A DNA stretch of 64,000 nucleotides, from the NCBI GenBank assembly GCA_045128915.1, contig JBGVIT010000017.1:1-64000 (forward strand), in the 5' to 3' direction. Position 1 is the stretch's first letter. Each line of letters opens with the position of its first letter. A program made the translations under genes and the position numbers. The notes under the pieces are model-generated. The model did not search any database, was not told the origin of the DNA, and saw only the letters and a list, made by a program, of their open reading frames with translations. Below are positions 9,423-16,817 of the stretch, in pieces. This DNA comes from RGIG9115 sp045128915 (GTDB lineage Bacteria; Bacillota; Clostridia; UBA1381).

Positions 9423-9833
9423 TCACATGCTCATTTCCGGCCCTGCCTCGGTCTGTTCTTCCTGATCCTCGGACATCTCTTCACCGTTCTCATCTGCTTT
9501 AGGTGCATCTGACTGTTTCTGAGATTTCTTATTTCCGGATTTTTTATTGTTTTTGCCTTCTTCATTGGTCTGCTCCTCCTGCTGAGTTAATTTCTGTTCA
9601 TATGCTTCGAGTACCGCACTGTGAAGAGCTTCTCTGCCCTCTGCAGTAATCGGGAAACAAATATCCTCATAGTTCTCGCCAACCTTACGGGAAGGCATTG
9701 ATACGAAGGGACCGTTGTCACCTTCATAAATTCTGAGTCCTTTTACAACGAACTCCTCATTGATGGAAACTGAGGCTACACCTTTCAAGCTTCCGGGTTT
9801 TGTCATTAAAGTTACATTAGCTTTGTAATCCAT
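9423..9833 (-). CDS. SpoVG-family protein with GPEMSM tail
   Basis: The ATG at 9833 is chosen over 9866 because GGAGG lies 9 bases upstream and the SpoVG fold starts right there. Residues 1-85 carry the family signatures: 'VASVSINEEFVVKGLRI', 'GPFVSMPSRK' and 'DICFPIT', followed by a short helix ending in a Tyr-Glu rich region. SpoVG is a small DNA/RNA-binding regulator in Firmicutes; copies on mobile elements are common but their targets are not known. The C-terminal 50 residues are low complexity (E, Q, K, S) and end AGPEMSM, the same six residues that end the DUF4314 protein although the domains are unrelated. The start overlaps the end of the C5-methyltransferase gene by 17 bases. Confidence 0.8.
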   Translation of the reverse strand: MDYKANVTLMTKPGSLKGVASVSINEEFVVKGLRIYEGDNGPFVSMPSRKVGENYEDICFPITAEGREALHSAVLEAYEQKLTQQEEQTNEEGKNNKKSGNKKSQKQSDAPKADENGEEMSEDQEEQTEAGPEMSM

Positions 9834-10941
9834 AAATCTTGTTCCTCCTTTTATATAATTGATCATCCAAGAGCTTAATTCGCTCTCCTATTGCTTGTAC
9901 GACCGTAACTGTTACGGCGTTTCCTGCTTGTTTATATAGTTGATTGTCCGAGTTAAGTTCAAGCATGCGGTCAATCTGTTCGTCTGCAAAGCCCTGTAAT
10001 CTCAGGCACTCTTTCGGCATGAGTTTTCGGATTCTGCATCCCATCAGGATACCGTGTATATCGCATGCGGTCAGGGTAAACATCGGACAACCGTCAGGTC
10101 TGAATCTTTGACCTTGTTGCCTTTTATGTAGTCTGTTCGGAGTCAGACATGGCATATAACACTCTAAAATGGCTGAGTTTTCTCCTCTGCGATTTGTTAT
10201 CCCACTGTTGTATCTACTCTTAATGCATCTTGCCAAGCAAGTGATACACGGGTTTTCATTCATGTCTATATACATGCCTGTTTTTCCGCCCTGACCGCCT
10301 GCATTAGCTGCTAATGTACAACTGAGACAATCTATGTCGTACACTCTTTGTCCTTGATTTCCTCCAATGACTTGCTTAAGAGTCTGTGGGTTGCACTCTG
10401 TGAAAGGTAGTACTTTTCCGGCGCATCGGATATCACGATATCCGAAAGCGTACATTCTTTTTCTGGATTGGGGGACAGAGAAATCTGCGCTGTTAAGCAC
10501 TTGCCATTCAATACCATACCCCAATTCATCCAACGTTCGCAGGATTGTAAGGAATGTTTGCCCTTTGTTATGACTAAGCAGTCCGGGAACATTTTCAAGA
10601 AGAAAATATTTAGGCTGCCTTTCTTTAAGAACTTTTGCAATTTCGAAGAAGAGAGTACCTCTTGAATCTTCGAAACCTCCTCGTTTTCCGGCGACTGAAA
10701 ATGACTGACACGGAAACCCAGCACAAAGGAGATCAAACTCCGGGATATTCTTTGGGTTAATTTTCGTAGCGTCATCAAAAAAAACCTCACCTTCAGTATC
10801 AAAAATGGCATTGTAGCTTCTGTTAGCATACGGATCTATTTCACAGTGACCAATGCACTTATATCCGTCAACTCTTTCGAGTCCTGCTCTGAAACCGCCA
10901 ATGCCTGAAAACATATCAAAAAATCTAATCACTGTTTTCAT
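9817..10941 (-). CDS. DNA (cytosine-5-)-methyltransferase
   Basis: The 374-residue enzyme has all key C5-methyltransferase motifs in order: motif I DMFSGIGGFRAG (residues 9-20), motif IV GFPCQSFS with the catalytic Cys at 78, motif VI ENV (116-118), motif VIII QSRKR (158-162), a target-recognition region (about 185-310), and the C-terminal motif X region GNAVTVTVVQAI. It transfers a methyl group from SAM to C5 of cytosine in a specific, here unknown, sequence. It has no restriction partner in the window, so the likely role is protecting the element from host restriction or marking DNA; this is inference. The start ATG at 10941 is preferred over 10974 because of the GGAG 5 bases upstream and the usual distance to motif I. 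Confidence 0.93.
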   Translation of the reverse strand: MKTVIRFFDMFSGIGGFRAGLERVDGYKCIGHCEIDPYANRSYNAIFDTEGEVFFDDATKINPKNIPEFDLLCAGFPCQSFSVAGKRGGFEDSRGTLFFEIAKVLKERQPKYFLLENVPGLLSHNKGQTFLTILRTLDELGYGIEWQVLNSADFSVPQSRKRMYAFGYRDIRCAGKVLPFTECNPQTLKQVIGGNQGQRVYDIDCLSCTLAANAGGQGGKTGMYIDMNENPCITCLARCIKSRYNSGITNRRGENSAILECYMPCLTPNRLHKRQQGQRFRPDGCPMFTLTACDIHGILMGCRIRKLMPKECLRLQGFADEQIDRMLELNSDNQLYKQAGNAVTVTVVQAIGERIKLLDDQLYKRRNKIYGLQS

Positions 10942-11010
10942 CGCTCCAATCAGGTGACTAAAGCTCCTCGACACTTCATGAAGGTATTAAATTTTTATGA
11001 TTCGTTATTC

Positions 11011-11334
11011 TTACTTTCCGCCGTTGTTACTTGCCGATTCGCTATCAGTACACATTTGTAATCTTTTTTGTACCGCTGCCTGCATGTTAATCAACGACTC
11101 CTTGCTGTAGCCAATAAGAAGCTCATCAGCTTCATTTTCTGTAAGGTTAACACCTACATCAAACTCCTGCAGGTATTTCCCCTTGTCAACCATCGGTGTT
11201 ATGATAAGCCTCACACCATCGAAAACAATCTTGATATAAGTGTTATTACTTATTCTCCTCAAGAGTTCTCGGAATGAAAACGGTAGTGTGATTCGGCCTC
11301 TTGTACCGGTAGTCCTGTAGATAATTAAACTCAT
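11011..11334 (-). CDS. AbrB-like small DNA-binding protein
   Basis: Residues 7-50 have the swapped-hairpin AbrB pattern: 'TRGRITLPFSFRELL', then 'NNTYIKIVFDGVRLIITP'. AbrB-type domains act as transcriptional regulators or antitoxins. No toxin gene is adjacent. The C-terminal half is helical and contains 'ENEADELLIGYSKESLINMQ', with no recognisable domain. The ATG at 11334 is chosen because GGAGAGG lies 9 bases upstream, whereas the upstream ATG touches that site. Its first 89 bases overlap the 3' end of the D12 methyltransferase gene in another frame, an unusually long overlap on the same strand. It ends 70 bases before the C5-methyltransferase gene. Confidence 0.55.
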   Translation of the reverse strand: MSLIIYRTTGTRGRITLPFSFRELLRRISNNTYIKIVFDGVRLIITPMVDKGKYLQEFDVGVNLTENEADELLIGYSKESLINMQAAVQKRLQMCTDSESASNNGGK

Positions 11335-12271
11335 AAAAATCATCCTCTCCGAATAGACATAATTGTTTAGGTTCGTTTTTTCTTCTTTCGTTTATATCGT
11401 AGTTGGCGATTAATAGCTCCTTGAACTGACTGCCGGAGTCATATCTGTGAGCCAGAGGATTTGCACGAGTATGTTCAACAATTGTATAGTCCTTATATAA
11501 TTCTTTGATAAATTCACAATCGTTGTATGAGAGAAGAAATTTGCCTTTGATTTCACTTAAGGTCTTAAACAGTCTGATGTGGTTTTCTTTCGGGAAGTCT
11601 ACCATGTAATGTCCCTCCGTTTCTACATATGGTGGATCGAGGTAGAAGAACGATTCGAGTCTGTCATATTGCTTGATCAGGTCCTCAAAGTCCTTGTTCT
11701 CGATTACGGCTTCTCTCAATCTGAAAGCAGCCGCAGATAGAAGCTCCAATGTACTCGAAAGGTTTACTGGCTGACCGCCGAAGCTCTTTCCGGCACTTCC
11801 ATAGCTGTATCTGATCAGCTTATAGAAGGTAGCCGCCCTTTCTACATCGTAAAGTTTCACCTTTTCGCTTAAGATGTTTTTAATTTCTTCTTCATCTCGT
11901 TTGTCAAAATACTCCTCTGCTATTTGCATCTCTTCCTTTTGGTATGGATATTTTGGTTCGTCACCGTTAAGGAAGTCCAGCAGTATGCTAAAGTCCTGCC
12001 TACTGTGAAGCGGAAAAAACTTTAAGGTTTTAAGTAACGCAAGAGGTCGTTCCTTGATACATCTGAACATGTTTACAAGGTCCCCATTGAAATCGTTATA
12101 TACCTCAAATTTTTCTTTCTGTTTTGCAAAGAGGATTGAAGCACCTCCGCCGAATACCTCTATGTACCTACGGTACTGCAGAGGAAACGACTTTAAGATT
12201 ATCTCTCTCATTGCTCTCTTTCCGCCTACATATGGAATCGGGCTGTTCTGATACTTAGCTATCTCAAACAC
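11246..12271 (-). CDS. D12-class N6-adenine DNA methyltransferase (Dam-like)
   Basis: The 341-residue enzyme shows PIPYVGGKR near the N-terminus (residues 11-19), the SAM-binding motif EVFGGGAS (38-45), catalytic DPPY (212-215), and 'FLLSYND' followed by 'YDSGSQFKELLI' in the C-terminal part. These are the hallmarks of the D12/Dam family, which methylates N6 of adenine in duplex DNA. It is an orphan: no endonuclease gene flanks it. The start is uncertain. The GTG at 12271 overlaps the GGAGG site, yet no better in-frame start exists before the essential PYVGGK motif. The last 89 bases overlap the AbrB-like gene in another frame. Confidence 0.88.
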   Translation of the reverse strand: MFEIAKYQNSPIPYVGGKRAMREIILKSFPLQYRRYIEVFGGGASILFAKQKEKFEVYNDFNGDLVNMFRCIKERPLALLKTLKFFPLHSRQDFSILLDFLNGDEPKYPYQKEEMQIAEEYFDKRDEEEIKNILSEKVKLYDVERAATFYKLIRYSYGSAGKSFGGQPVNLSSTLELLSAAAFRLREAVIENKDFEDLIKQYDRLESFFYLDPPYVETEGHYMVDFPKENHIRLFKTLSEIKGKFLLSYNDCEFIKELYKDYTIVEHTRANPLAHRYDSGSQFKELLIANYDINERRKNEPKQLCLFGEDDFYEFNYLQDYRYKRPNHTTVFIPRTLEENK

Positions 12272-12292
12272 CTCCGATTTGGCATAAATTTA

Positions 12293-12315
12293 GGCGGTTG
12301 CATTATACAACCGCC
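12293..12315 (-). promoter_or_regulatory. Hairpin in the leader of the D12 methyltransferase gene
   Basis: A perfect 8-bp inverted repeat with a 7-base loop lies 22 bases before the GTG start, between the tiny ORF and the gene's GGAGG site. It lacks a T-run, so it is not a terminator. It could affect access of ribosomes to the start. Confidence 0.35.
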
Positions 12316-12330
12316 GGTTCACTACGATAT

Positions 12331-12378
12331 TTATGCCTTGGGTGCATCGCGCACCAGGTTGCCACATCTCTTTTTCAT
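12331..12378 (-). CDS. Possible 15-codon leader ORF
   Basis: An ATG at 12378 follows AAGGAG at 9 bases spacing and opens a 15-codon frame (MKKRCGNLVRDAPKA) ending in TAA. It is placed between the terminator at 12,413-12,465 and the D12 methyltransferase gene, and just upstream of a perfect 8-bp hairpin at 12,293-12,315 (GGCGGTTG/CAACCGCC). It could be a leader peptide that controls the methyltransferase or simply a chance ORF. The good ribosome binding site is the only direct support. Confidence 0.3.
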   Translation of the reverse strand: MKKRCGNLVRDAPKA

Positions 12379-12412
12379 AGCAATCTTCTCCTTTCTGCCA
12401 TATTTCAGGCAC

Positions 12413-12465
12413 AAAAAAAGAGGCGGTCAATTCGTGTGTTTGAGTTCACACAAACTGACCGCCTC
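12413..12465 (-). terminator. Intrinsic terminator after the ArdA-like gene
   Basis: On the minus strand GAGGCGGTCA and TGACCGCCTC form a perfect 10-bp stem (12,456-12,465 with 12,420-12,429). The arms are extended inside by GTGTGA/ACACAC-like pairing and followed by seven Ts. It lies 12 bases after the stop of the 380-residue gene. Only about 35 bases separate it from the next ribosome binding site, leaving no clear promoter. Confidence 0.85.
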
Positions 12466-12477
12466 AATTATGTATTA

Positions 12478-13620
12478 TCATAAATAATCAACTTTCAAAA
12501 ACTCTTCTATACCTTGTTTACCATTGGTCTTTAATATAAGACCATATTCACCAGATAGACAACCATTATAATTGCACATATATTGGTTGATTCTTTTGTT
12601 TTTCTCTTTTATTGTCATTTTTTCATTGTCTTTCCTATCAAGGTTTAATAATATGCCGTAATCACACACGCCGGGATATATTTTGTATTCATCAAGCCTT
12701 GAATAACAATCTAACAGATCGTCTATTGTTTCCTCTCGTCCTTCATAGGCAAGCACGGCAGACAATTTTTCGATAATGTTGTTATCTTTTTCGAGTTCTG
12801 ACCATAACTCTGCAAACTCATTAATGTATCCAATCGAAAACTTTGCCGCAAGATTTGTTGGAAAATGCTCTGTTAAAGGAGATACAAAATATGTAATTTC
12901 ATTACCACCTAATCTATCCATTGCCCTGCACAACTCATTTATAGTTGTTGGTAACATAAGCGATATATACGGTGGTTTTTCTGCGCCTTCAAGCATGTAG
13001 GCTTCGTATTTTTCTTTGTTGAACATTGCAACAGAGCAAACATAATCTTTATCTTCGCTTGCCAAATAGAAATCCCCGACCGACACTCCGTTATAATGGA
13101 AAGTGTTTTCATCAAGAAGAGATTCATCTTTTACCATATATAGAGAATTCAAAACAAAGCTTCCTTTATTTTGTTCGTGGAACATTTCGCCTACATCCTT
13201 TGCCGTCCATCTGCCCATTGCAGGATACTGCGATATTAATTTTTCACCGATTTCCTCTACCGTTTTCGCTTTATAAAAGCTATATGCTTCACTTTCATAC
13301 ATAAGATTCAAAAAATCTTTTGCGTTATCCGGTTGGAATACCTTTAGCATTCTCTCAAATTTAACATCCCATTCGGGTGTGGTATCCGCGTAATACATTG
13401 CAAATAAATTGACTTCCTCAACTCTCAACTTTAATGAGAGAATGGCCTTATCAATTTCCTTGCTTCTTGTTTTTACAAATATTACTTCATGCACAAATCC
13501 GTTTCTTCTGTCAACGCCTAAATCCACTAATGCGGAATTTAATTGTTCTTCATTTTTGGGAAGGGATAATATTTTTGTTCCCTTATCTCCATTGTATATA
13601 TTCATTATTTTACAAATCAT
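12478..13620 (-). CDS. ArdA-like polyvalent protein
   Basis: The 380-residue protein has two copies of an ArdA-like phrase. The first is 'ILSLPKNEEQLNSALVDLG' (residues about 18-36), followed by 'VEEVNLFAMYYAD' and 'AKDFLNLMYESEAY'. The second is 'ISLMLPTTINELCRAMDRLG' (about 217-236), followed by 'INEFAELWSELE' and 'IDDLLDCYSRLDEY'. The pattern (LPxTxxEL.xAMDRLG, then NELA, then DLLNL.Y) is that of ArdA-related proteins on Tn1549-like elements, and it resembles the partial gene at 1-791. The role, perhaps inhibition of restriction by DNA mimicry, is inferred. There is no methionine-rich tail. A terminator follows directly. The ribosome binding site is AGAGG, 9 bases upstream. Confidence 0.5.
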   Translation of the reverse strand: MICKIMNIYNGDKGTKILSLPKNEEQLNSALVDLGVDRRNGFVHEVIFVKTRSKEIDKAILSLKLRVEEVNLFAMYYADTTPEWDVKFERMLKVFQPDNAKDFLNLMYESEAYSFYKAKTVEEIGEKLISQYPAMGRWTAKDVGEMFHEQNKGSFVLNSLYMVKDESLLDENTFHYNGVSVGDFYLASEDKDYVCSVAMFNKEKYEAYMLEGAEKPPYISLMLPTTINELCRAMDRLGGNEITYFVSPLTEHFPTNLAAKFSIGYINEFAELWSELEKDNNIIEKLSAVLAYEGREETIDDLLDCYSRLDEYKIYPGVCDYGILLNLDRKDNEKMTIKEKNKRINQYMCNYNGCLSGEYGLILKTNGKQGIEEFLKVDYL

Positions 13621-13642
13621 TTCTTTTACCTCTTTTCTTTTA

Positions 13643-14530
13643 TTATGATAAATTCATATTCATTCCCTGTGTTTGTTCTTCAATTCCTTTTGCATAGTCA
13701 AGCATGTTTTGAACATCTTCAGGGATATTGTCATTGCTCACATGTATATCTCCTGCAAAGGTGGGTGTGTACCAATAGTCATATGAGCCAATTCTGTCTC
13801 TTTCTGCTTTTACCATCGGTGGCATTGTTGCACCATCATCTCCGTAAAAGCCATAGCTTAATGCAAACTGTGTACCCCAATGTTCCCCTGATGATTCAAT
13901 GTCAACATACACTAATCCTACACAGATTTCTCCGGTCTTATCTGACTTAATAACTGCAGGAAGTGAAACAAACTCATCTCCGACAGTATCAAGATCATCC
14001 ACACAATCCGTTTTATGTGTGGAAATAAAAACATCATGCATTAGTTTCAGCAATTCCTTTGCTTCATGCATGTCCTCTGTTTTGTATGAAGCGGCTACTT
14101 TTCTGAAATCAATTTTTTCTTCGTTAAATCTCATGCTGAGATTATTAAGATATACTGTATCACTTCCGATGCCTACTGAACCGATTTGACTCAGATATTT
14201 GACATCTGCCTGTGATATTACTTCAGCATCACCGTATCTTTTGTTATAAAACTGTGCTTGCATTGGGGTTATTGAAGCATACTTATCGGTTCCTGTATCC
14301 GTTGCAAGAAAGAATGTTCCGCAAATGATATCGTTCCCGATTGTTCTATTCGGAACAAGTTCTTTTTCTTTTCCCTCTGAATTGCATATAAGGAGTGTCT
14401 TTTCATCGAGCCTTACTTCTTCTGTTTCTCCCTCAACAATGCTCTTATATGCTTCAGGTACATTCTTTATGTTCTCTATATAAGGTTCTTTTAATGGTTC
14501 AAAGACCATCACCTTGATTCTGTTCTCCAT
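13643..14530 (-). CDS. DUF3846 domain protein with methionine-rich tail
   Basis: Residues 1-95 match DUF3846: 'KVMVFEPLKEPYIENI', 'IVEGETEEVRL', 'LLICNSEGKEKEL', 'PNRTIGNDIICGTFFLA'. The domain occurs mainly on phages and conjugative elements; its function is unknown. The remaining 200 residues include 'WGTQFALSYGFYGDDGATMPP' split around a GDDGA motif and 'YDYWYTPTFAGDIHVS', which I do not recognise. The end is EEQTQGMNMNLS, a variant of the tail shared by neighbours. The ATG at 14530 lies inside the 3' end of the small membrane protein gene, whose last codons also supply the GGAGG site, so translation is probably coupled. Confidence 0.75.
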   Translation of the reverse strand: MENRIKVMVFEPLKEPYIENIKNVPEAYKSIVEGETEEVRLDEKTLLICNSEGKEKELVPNRTIGNDIICGTFFLATDTGTDKYASITPMQAQFYNKRYGDAEVISQADVKYLSQIGSVGIGSDTVYLNNLSMRFNEEKIDFRKVAASYKTEDMHEAKELLKLMHDVFISTHKTDCVDDLDTVGDEFVSLPAVIKSDKTGEICVGLVYVDIESSGEHWGTQFALSYGFYGDDGATMPPMVKAERDRIGSYDYWYTPTFAGDIHVSNDNIPEDVQNMLDYAKGIEEQTQGMNMNLS

Positions 14531-14636
14531 TCAGGTATTTCTCCTCCATTCTTGATTCCTGACCGCTTACGATGAAGCAGCACATCATAACCACACCAAA
14601 GGCTGCACCTCCGGCAAAAGCTAATACATACAACAT
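14499..14636 (-). CDS. Small single-pass membrane protein (DUF3789-like)
   Basis: A 45-codon ORF starts at the ATG at 14636 with AGAGGTG 8 bases upstream. Residues 2-24 form one hydrophobic segment rich in Gly/Ala (LAFAGGAAFGVVMMCCFIV), followed by a short charged tail. This is the size and layout of the DUF3789 proteins that accompany DUF3846 genes on similar elements, though the family call is by resemblance only. It is expected in the cytoplasmic membrane. Its 3' end overlaps the DUF3846 gene by 32 bases. Confidence 0.6.
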   Translation of the reverse strand: MLYVLAFAGGAAFGVVMMCCFIVSGQESRMEEKYLNGEQNQGDGL

Positions 14637-14648
14637 TTATTCTCACCT

Positions 14649-14990
14649 CTACATTTCCATTTGGGGTTCTTCGTTAATATCGTTATCTGTAAGAATTATG
14701 AAGTTCGATTCTTCGTATGGTTTCACCGTTGACCTTTCTATAAAATCAGGTCCTCGTTTCGTAAAGTATGCAACCTCATATTCATTTGCATCTACTACTT
14801 CACCATCTCCGTACAGAAAGCTTTTTACTTCGACATCGATTGACTCTATCTCCGGATTGTCTTCCAAAAAGTTTTGATATGAAGTAAGGTTTTCAAAATC
14901 TGATTCTTTATCAGGAATACCACCGCATAAGAAAGTTTCTGTTGATCCGTTATCAGCTGATAGTGTTATATGTGAAAATAAAACTGCCAT
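14649..14990 (-). CDS. Unrecognised 113-residue protein ending EEPQMEM
   Basis: I do not recognise a domain. The protein begins MAVLFSHITLSADNG, is acidic throughout, has no membrane segment, and alternates predicted beta strands with loops ('SIDVEVKSFLYGDGEVV', 'EYEVAYFTKRG'). The 3' end reads ATG-GAA-ATG-TAG directly before the AGAGGTG site of the small membrane protein gene, so the Met-rich tail and the next ribosome binding site are contiguous. Its start lies one base from the stop of the 229-residue gene upstream, and the GGGAGGAATG of that gene's tail serves as its ribosome binding site. Function unknown; the context suggests an element-specific accessory role. Confidence 0.7.
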   Translation of the reverse strand: MAVLFSHITLSADNGSTETFLCGGIPDKESDFENLTSYQNFLEDNPEIESIDVEVKSFLYGDGEVVDANEYEVAYFTKRGPDFIERSTVKPYEESNFIILTDNDINEEPQMEM

Positions 14991-14991
14991 T

Positions 14992-15681
14992 CTACATTCC
15001 TCCCATCAGCATTCCGCCATCTTCTTCGATATCCTGATCTTCGTCAGGTAGCATTTCAGGCTCCTGTGCTTTACCCATCGCCTTAAGAGCTACGTCTTCC
15101 ATTCTTGCTTGCAGATGGCTTTCAATCTCTGCTTTTGCTTCGGTAACTGTTTTATCCATCTGCTCATTAAACATCGAATACATATATGGATAGTTTGAAC
15201 CTAACTGCATCGTAACTGCATTAAGTGTTGACAGTATTTGTTCTTTATCCGCCTTTGTAAATGTTCTTTTATTCTGTATCAGTTCCTCAACTGCCCTCGT
15301 AGTTTCTTTCAGTTTGTTTGTAAGGTCTTGCATCTCTTCCCTGAACTCATTGCTGAACTGCTCTCTTTTATCAACAAACGGACATGGTTCTATGTATTCT
15401 CCGTTTAACCTTGTTAAGGTTACGGGAACACCTGCACCCATATTAAGAGAGGTTATTGCCTGTGCAAATTGTGATTGGCTCATTGCAATCTCAATATACG
15501 GCAGGTTCTCAGCATAGTATCTGTCATAATTTAAGTCCCTATCCATAAACGCAGGACTTATACGAAGGTTTATAATATCGTGATGCTTAATTGAACTTCC
15601 AAACAATGCAACTTTACCACTGCTTTGACTCCTGCCGATATATAGGTTCGCAAAGCTTGGATGCTTAACTCTTTCTGACAT
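14992..15681 (-). CDS. Unrecognised 229-residue protein with coiled-coil middle and GGM tail
   Basis: The N-terminal 110 residues look like one compact domain: 'SSIKHHDIINLRIS', 'IEIAMSQSQFAQAITSLNMG' split by SQS, and 'GVPVTLTRLNGEYIEPCP'. I have seen similar 'S..QFA..I.S.N.G.G.P.T' phrases in phage and element proteins of unknown function. Residues about 110-200 are helical and charged and probably form a coiled coil. The tail DIEEDGGMLMGGM is again acidic then Met/Gly-rich. It has a strong AGGAGGTG site 8 bases before the ATG and 13 bases after the preceding gene. Function is not assignable from sequence. Confidence 0.7.
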   Translation of the reverse strand: MSERVKHPSFANLYIGRSQSSGKVALFGSSIKHHDIINLRISPAFMDRDLNYDRYYAENLPYIEIAMSQSQFAQAITSLNMGAGVPVTLTRLNGEYIEPCPFVDKREQFSNEFREEMQDLTNKLKETTRAVEELIQNKRTFTKADKEQILSTLNAVTMQLGSNYPYMYSMFNEQMDKTVTEAKAEIESHLQARMEDVALKAMGKAQEPEMLPDEDQDIEEDGGMLMGGM

Positions 15682-15694
15682 TTCGATTCACCTC

Positions 15695-16369
15695 CTATTT
15701 AATTCTCAATGTCTGTCCTTTGTATGAAAACACATTTTGATTTCTTCTGTGCTTCATCGAATTATTTACATACGGTTCCTTTCTTCTATTTTTCTTTTCT
15801 TTGTATCCATTAACACCGTACTGCTGTATAAATTTTGCATTAATAATTAAAAACAGGACCTTATCGTCAAGGATTTCTTCTTCAAACAAATCCTCTTCAC
15901 AAAGTCCTGATTCCATACCTGCTATCATTTTCACAGCATGATAAAGATTGTATTTTTCTACTCCATCACCATGCTCATAGATACTTGGTAAAATATAAAG
16001 CGGATTGGATACATAGTTTGCCAAGATTGTTCCGAATTCCAGATATGTACTGAGCAAATAAATGATTGCAATAGGTGTAAAATCCTTTTTGTTTGCATTC
16101 TTTACCCACTTACTGTACATTCTCCAAAACATATCTCTATGCTCCTCATTGCAAAAGACAAACTCATCAAACAAAAACTTGTCTAACGAATTTATTACTC
16201 TTTTGCTGATTTCTCCGTAACCGTATTCTCGCATATAGTCTCTGAGCAAACCGATGTACTGAGCTTTGAATCGTTTCTCTTCTCTTTCACATCGTGCCAT
16301 GTTCGGAGTCTGTTGCATCATACATTCATACATAAACAATTCTGTCCCGGACATGAATTTAGTCGCCAT
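15695..16369 (-). CDS. Unrecognised 224-residue helical protein
   Basis: No domain is recognised. The protein is mostly helical, with many aromatic and charged residues ('IGLLRDYMREYGYGEI', 'FDEFVFCNEEHRDMFWRMY'). It has one moderately hydrophobic stretch near residues 98-115 ('FTPIAIIYLLSTYLEFGT') too short and mixed to call a membrane segment, and a basic C-terminus (KKNRRKEP...RIK) that could bind nucleic acid. It lacks the Met-rich tail. Its ATG overlaps the stop of the preceding gene (TGATG), so translation is coupled. Confidence 0.65.
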   Translation of the reverse strand: MATKFMSGTELFMYECMMQQTPNMARCEREEKRFKAQYIGLLRDYMREYGYGEISKRVINSLDKFLFDEFVFCNEEHRDMFWRMYSKWVKNANKKDFTPIAIIYLLSTYLEFGTILANYVSNPLYILPSIYEHGDGVEKYNLYHAVKMIAGMESGLCEEDLFEEEILDDKVLFLIINAKFIQQYGVNGYKEKKNRRKEPYVNNSMKHRRNQNVFSYKGQTLRIK

Positions 16370-16806
16370 CAGTTGTTCTCAGCTTGCTTATTCAAACCAG
16401 GCAAACGAGGGTTCATATCATACGCAAGCTGTGTAAGGATTCTGTATCCCTTGATAGTCTCTATAAGGTATAATTCAAGAGTGTCTATTGCGCCTTCAAA
16501 GGTTTCAAGTAATCCTTCTATATTGAGAGGATTATGTATCAGCGCTGCATTCCAAATCTTGAAATCATCACTGTCAAATCCTGCCGATAGCATCGTGTCT
16601 TTTATATCTTCTGTGAGTGAATCAAGGAACTTATCAACATCATTGATTGCATTCAATAGTCCAAGCATTATGTCATCACCTTTTTGAACAAGTGTTGAAA
16701 TCTCCGTTCCTTCCACATCTGTAACGATTGATAATTCCTCAACATGAAATTTAAATTTACGAACTCTGTCCTGCATTTCAAGCAGGATGTCAATATTTCT
16801 AATCAT
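16369..16806 (-). CDS. Unrecognised 145-residue helical protein
   Basis: No known family is recognised. The protein is predicted almost wholly helical and acidic, with heptad-like spacing of leucine and isoleucine ('DIMLGLLNAINDVDKFLDSL', later 'EGLLETFEGAIDTLELYLIE'), consistent with a small helical bundle. There is no Cys cluster, membrane segment or signal peptide. It ends PGLNKQAENN without the Met-rich tail. It sits between the 340-residue tail-bearing protein (11 bases) and the 224-residue protein (start/stop overlap), and is certainly part of the same operon. Confidence 0.65.
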   Translation of the reverse strand: MIRNIDILLEMQDRVRKFKFHVEELSIVTDVEGTEISTLVQKGDDIMLGLLNAINDVDKFLDSLTEDIKDTMLSAGFDSDDFKIWNAALIHNPLNIEGLLETFEGAIDTLELYLIETIKGYRILTQLAYDMNPRLPGLNKQAENN

Positions 16807-16817
16807 CTTATTTCCTC

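Noticed and set aside
10332..10829. A 165-codon ORF inside the C5-methyltransferase gene
   Set aside because: It is another frame of a clearly real enzyme gene and shows no ribosome binding site or domain.
12298..12483. A 61-codon plus-strand ORF between the D12 and ArdA-like genes
   Set aside because: It runs through the terminator hairpin on the opposite strand and has no ribosome binding site.
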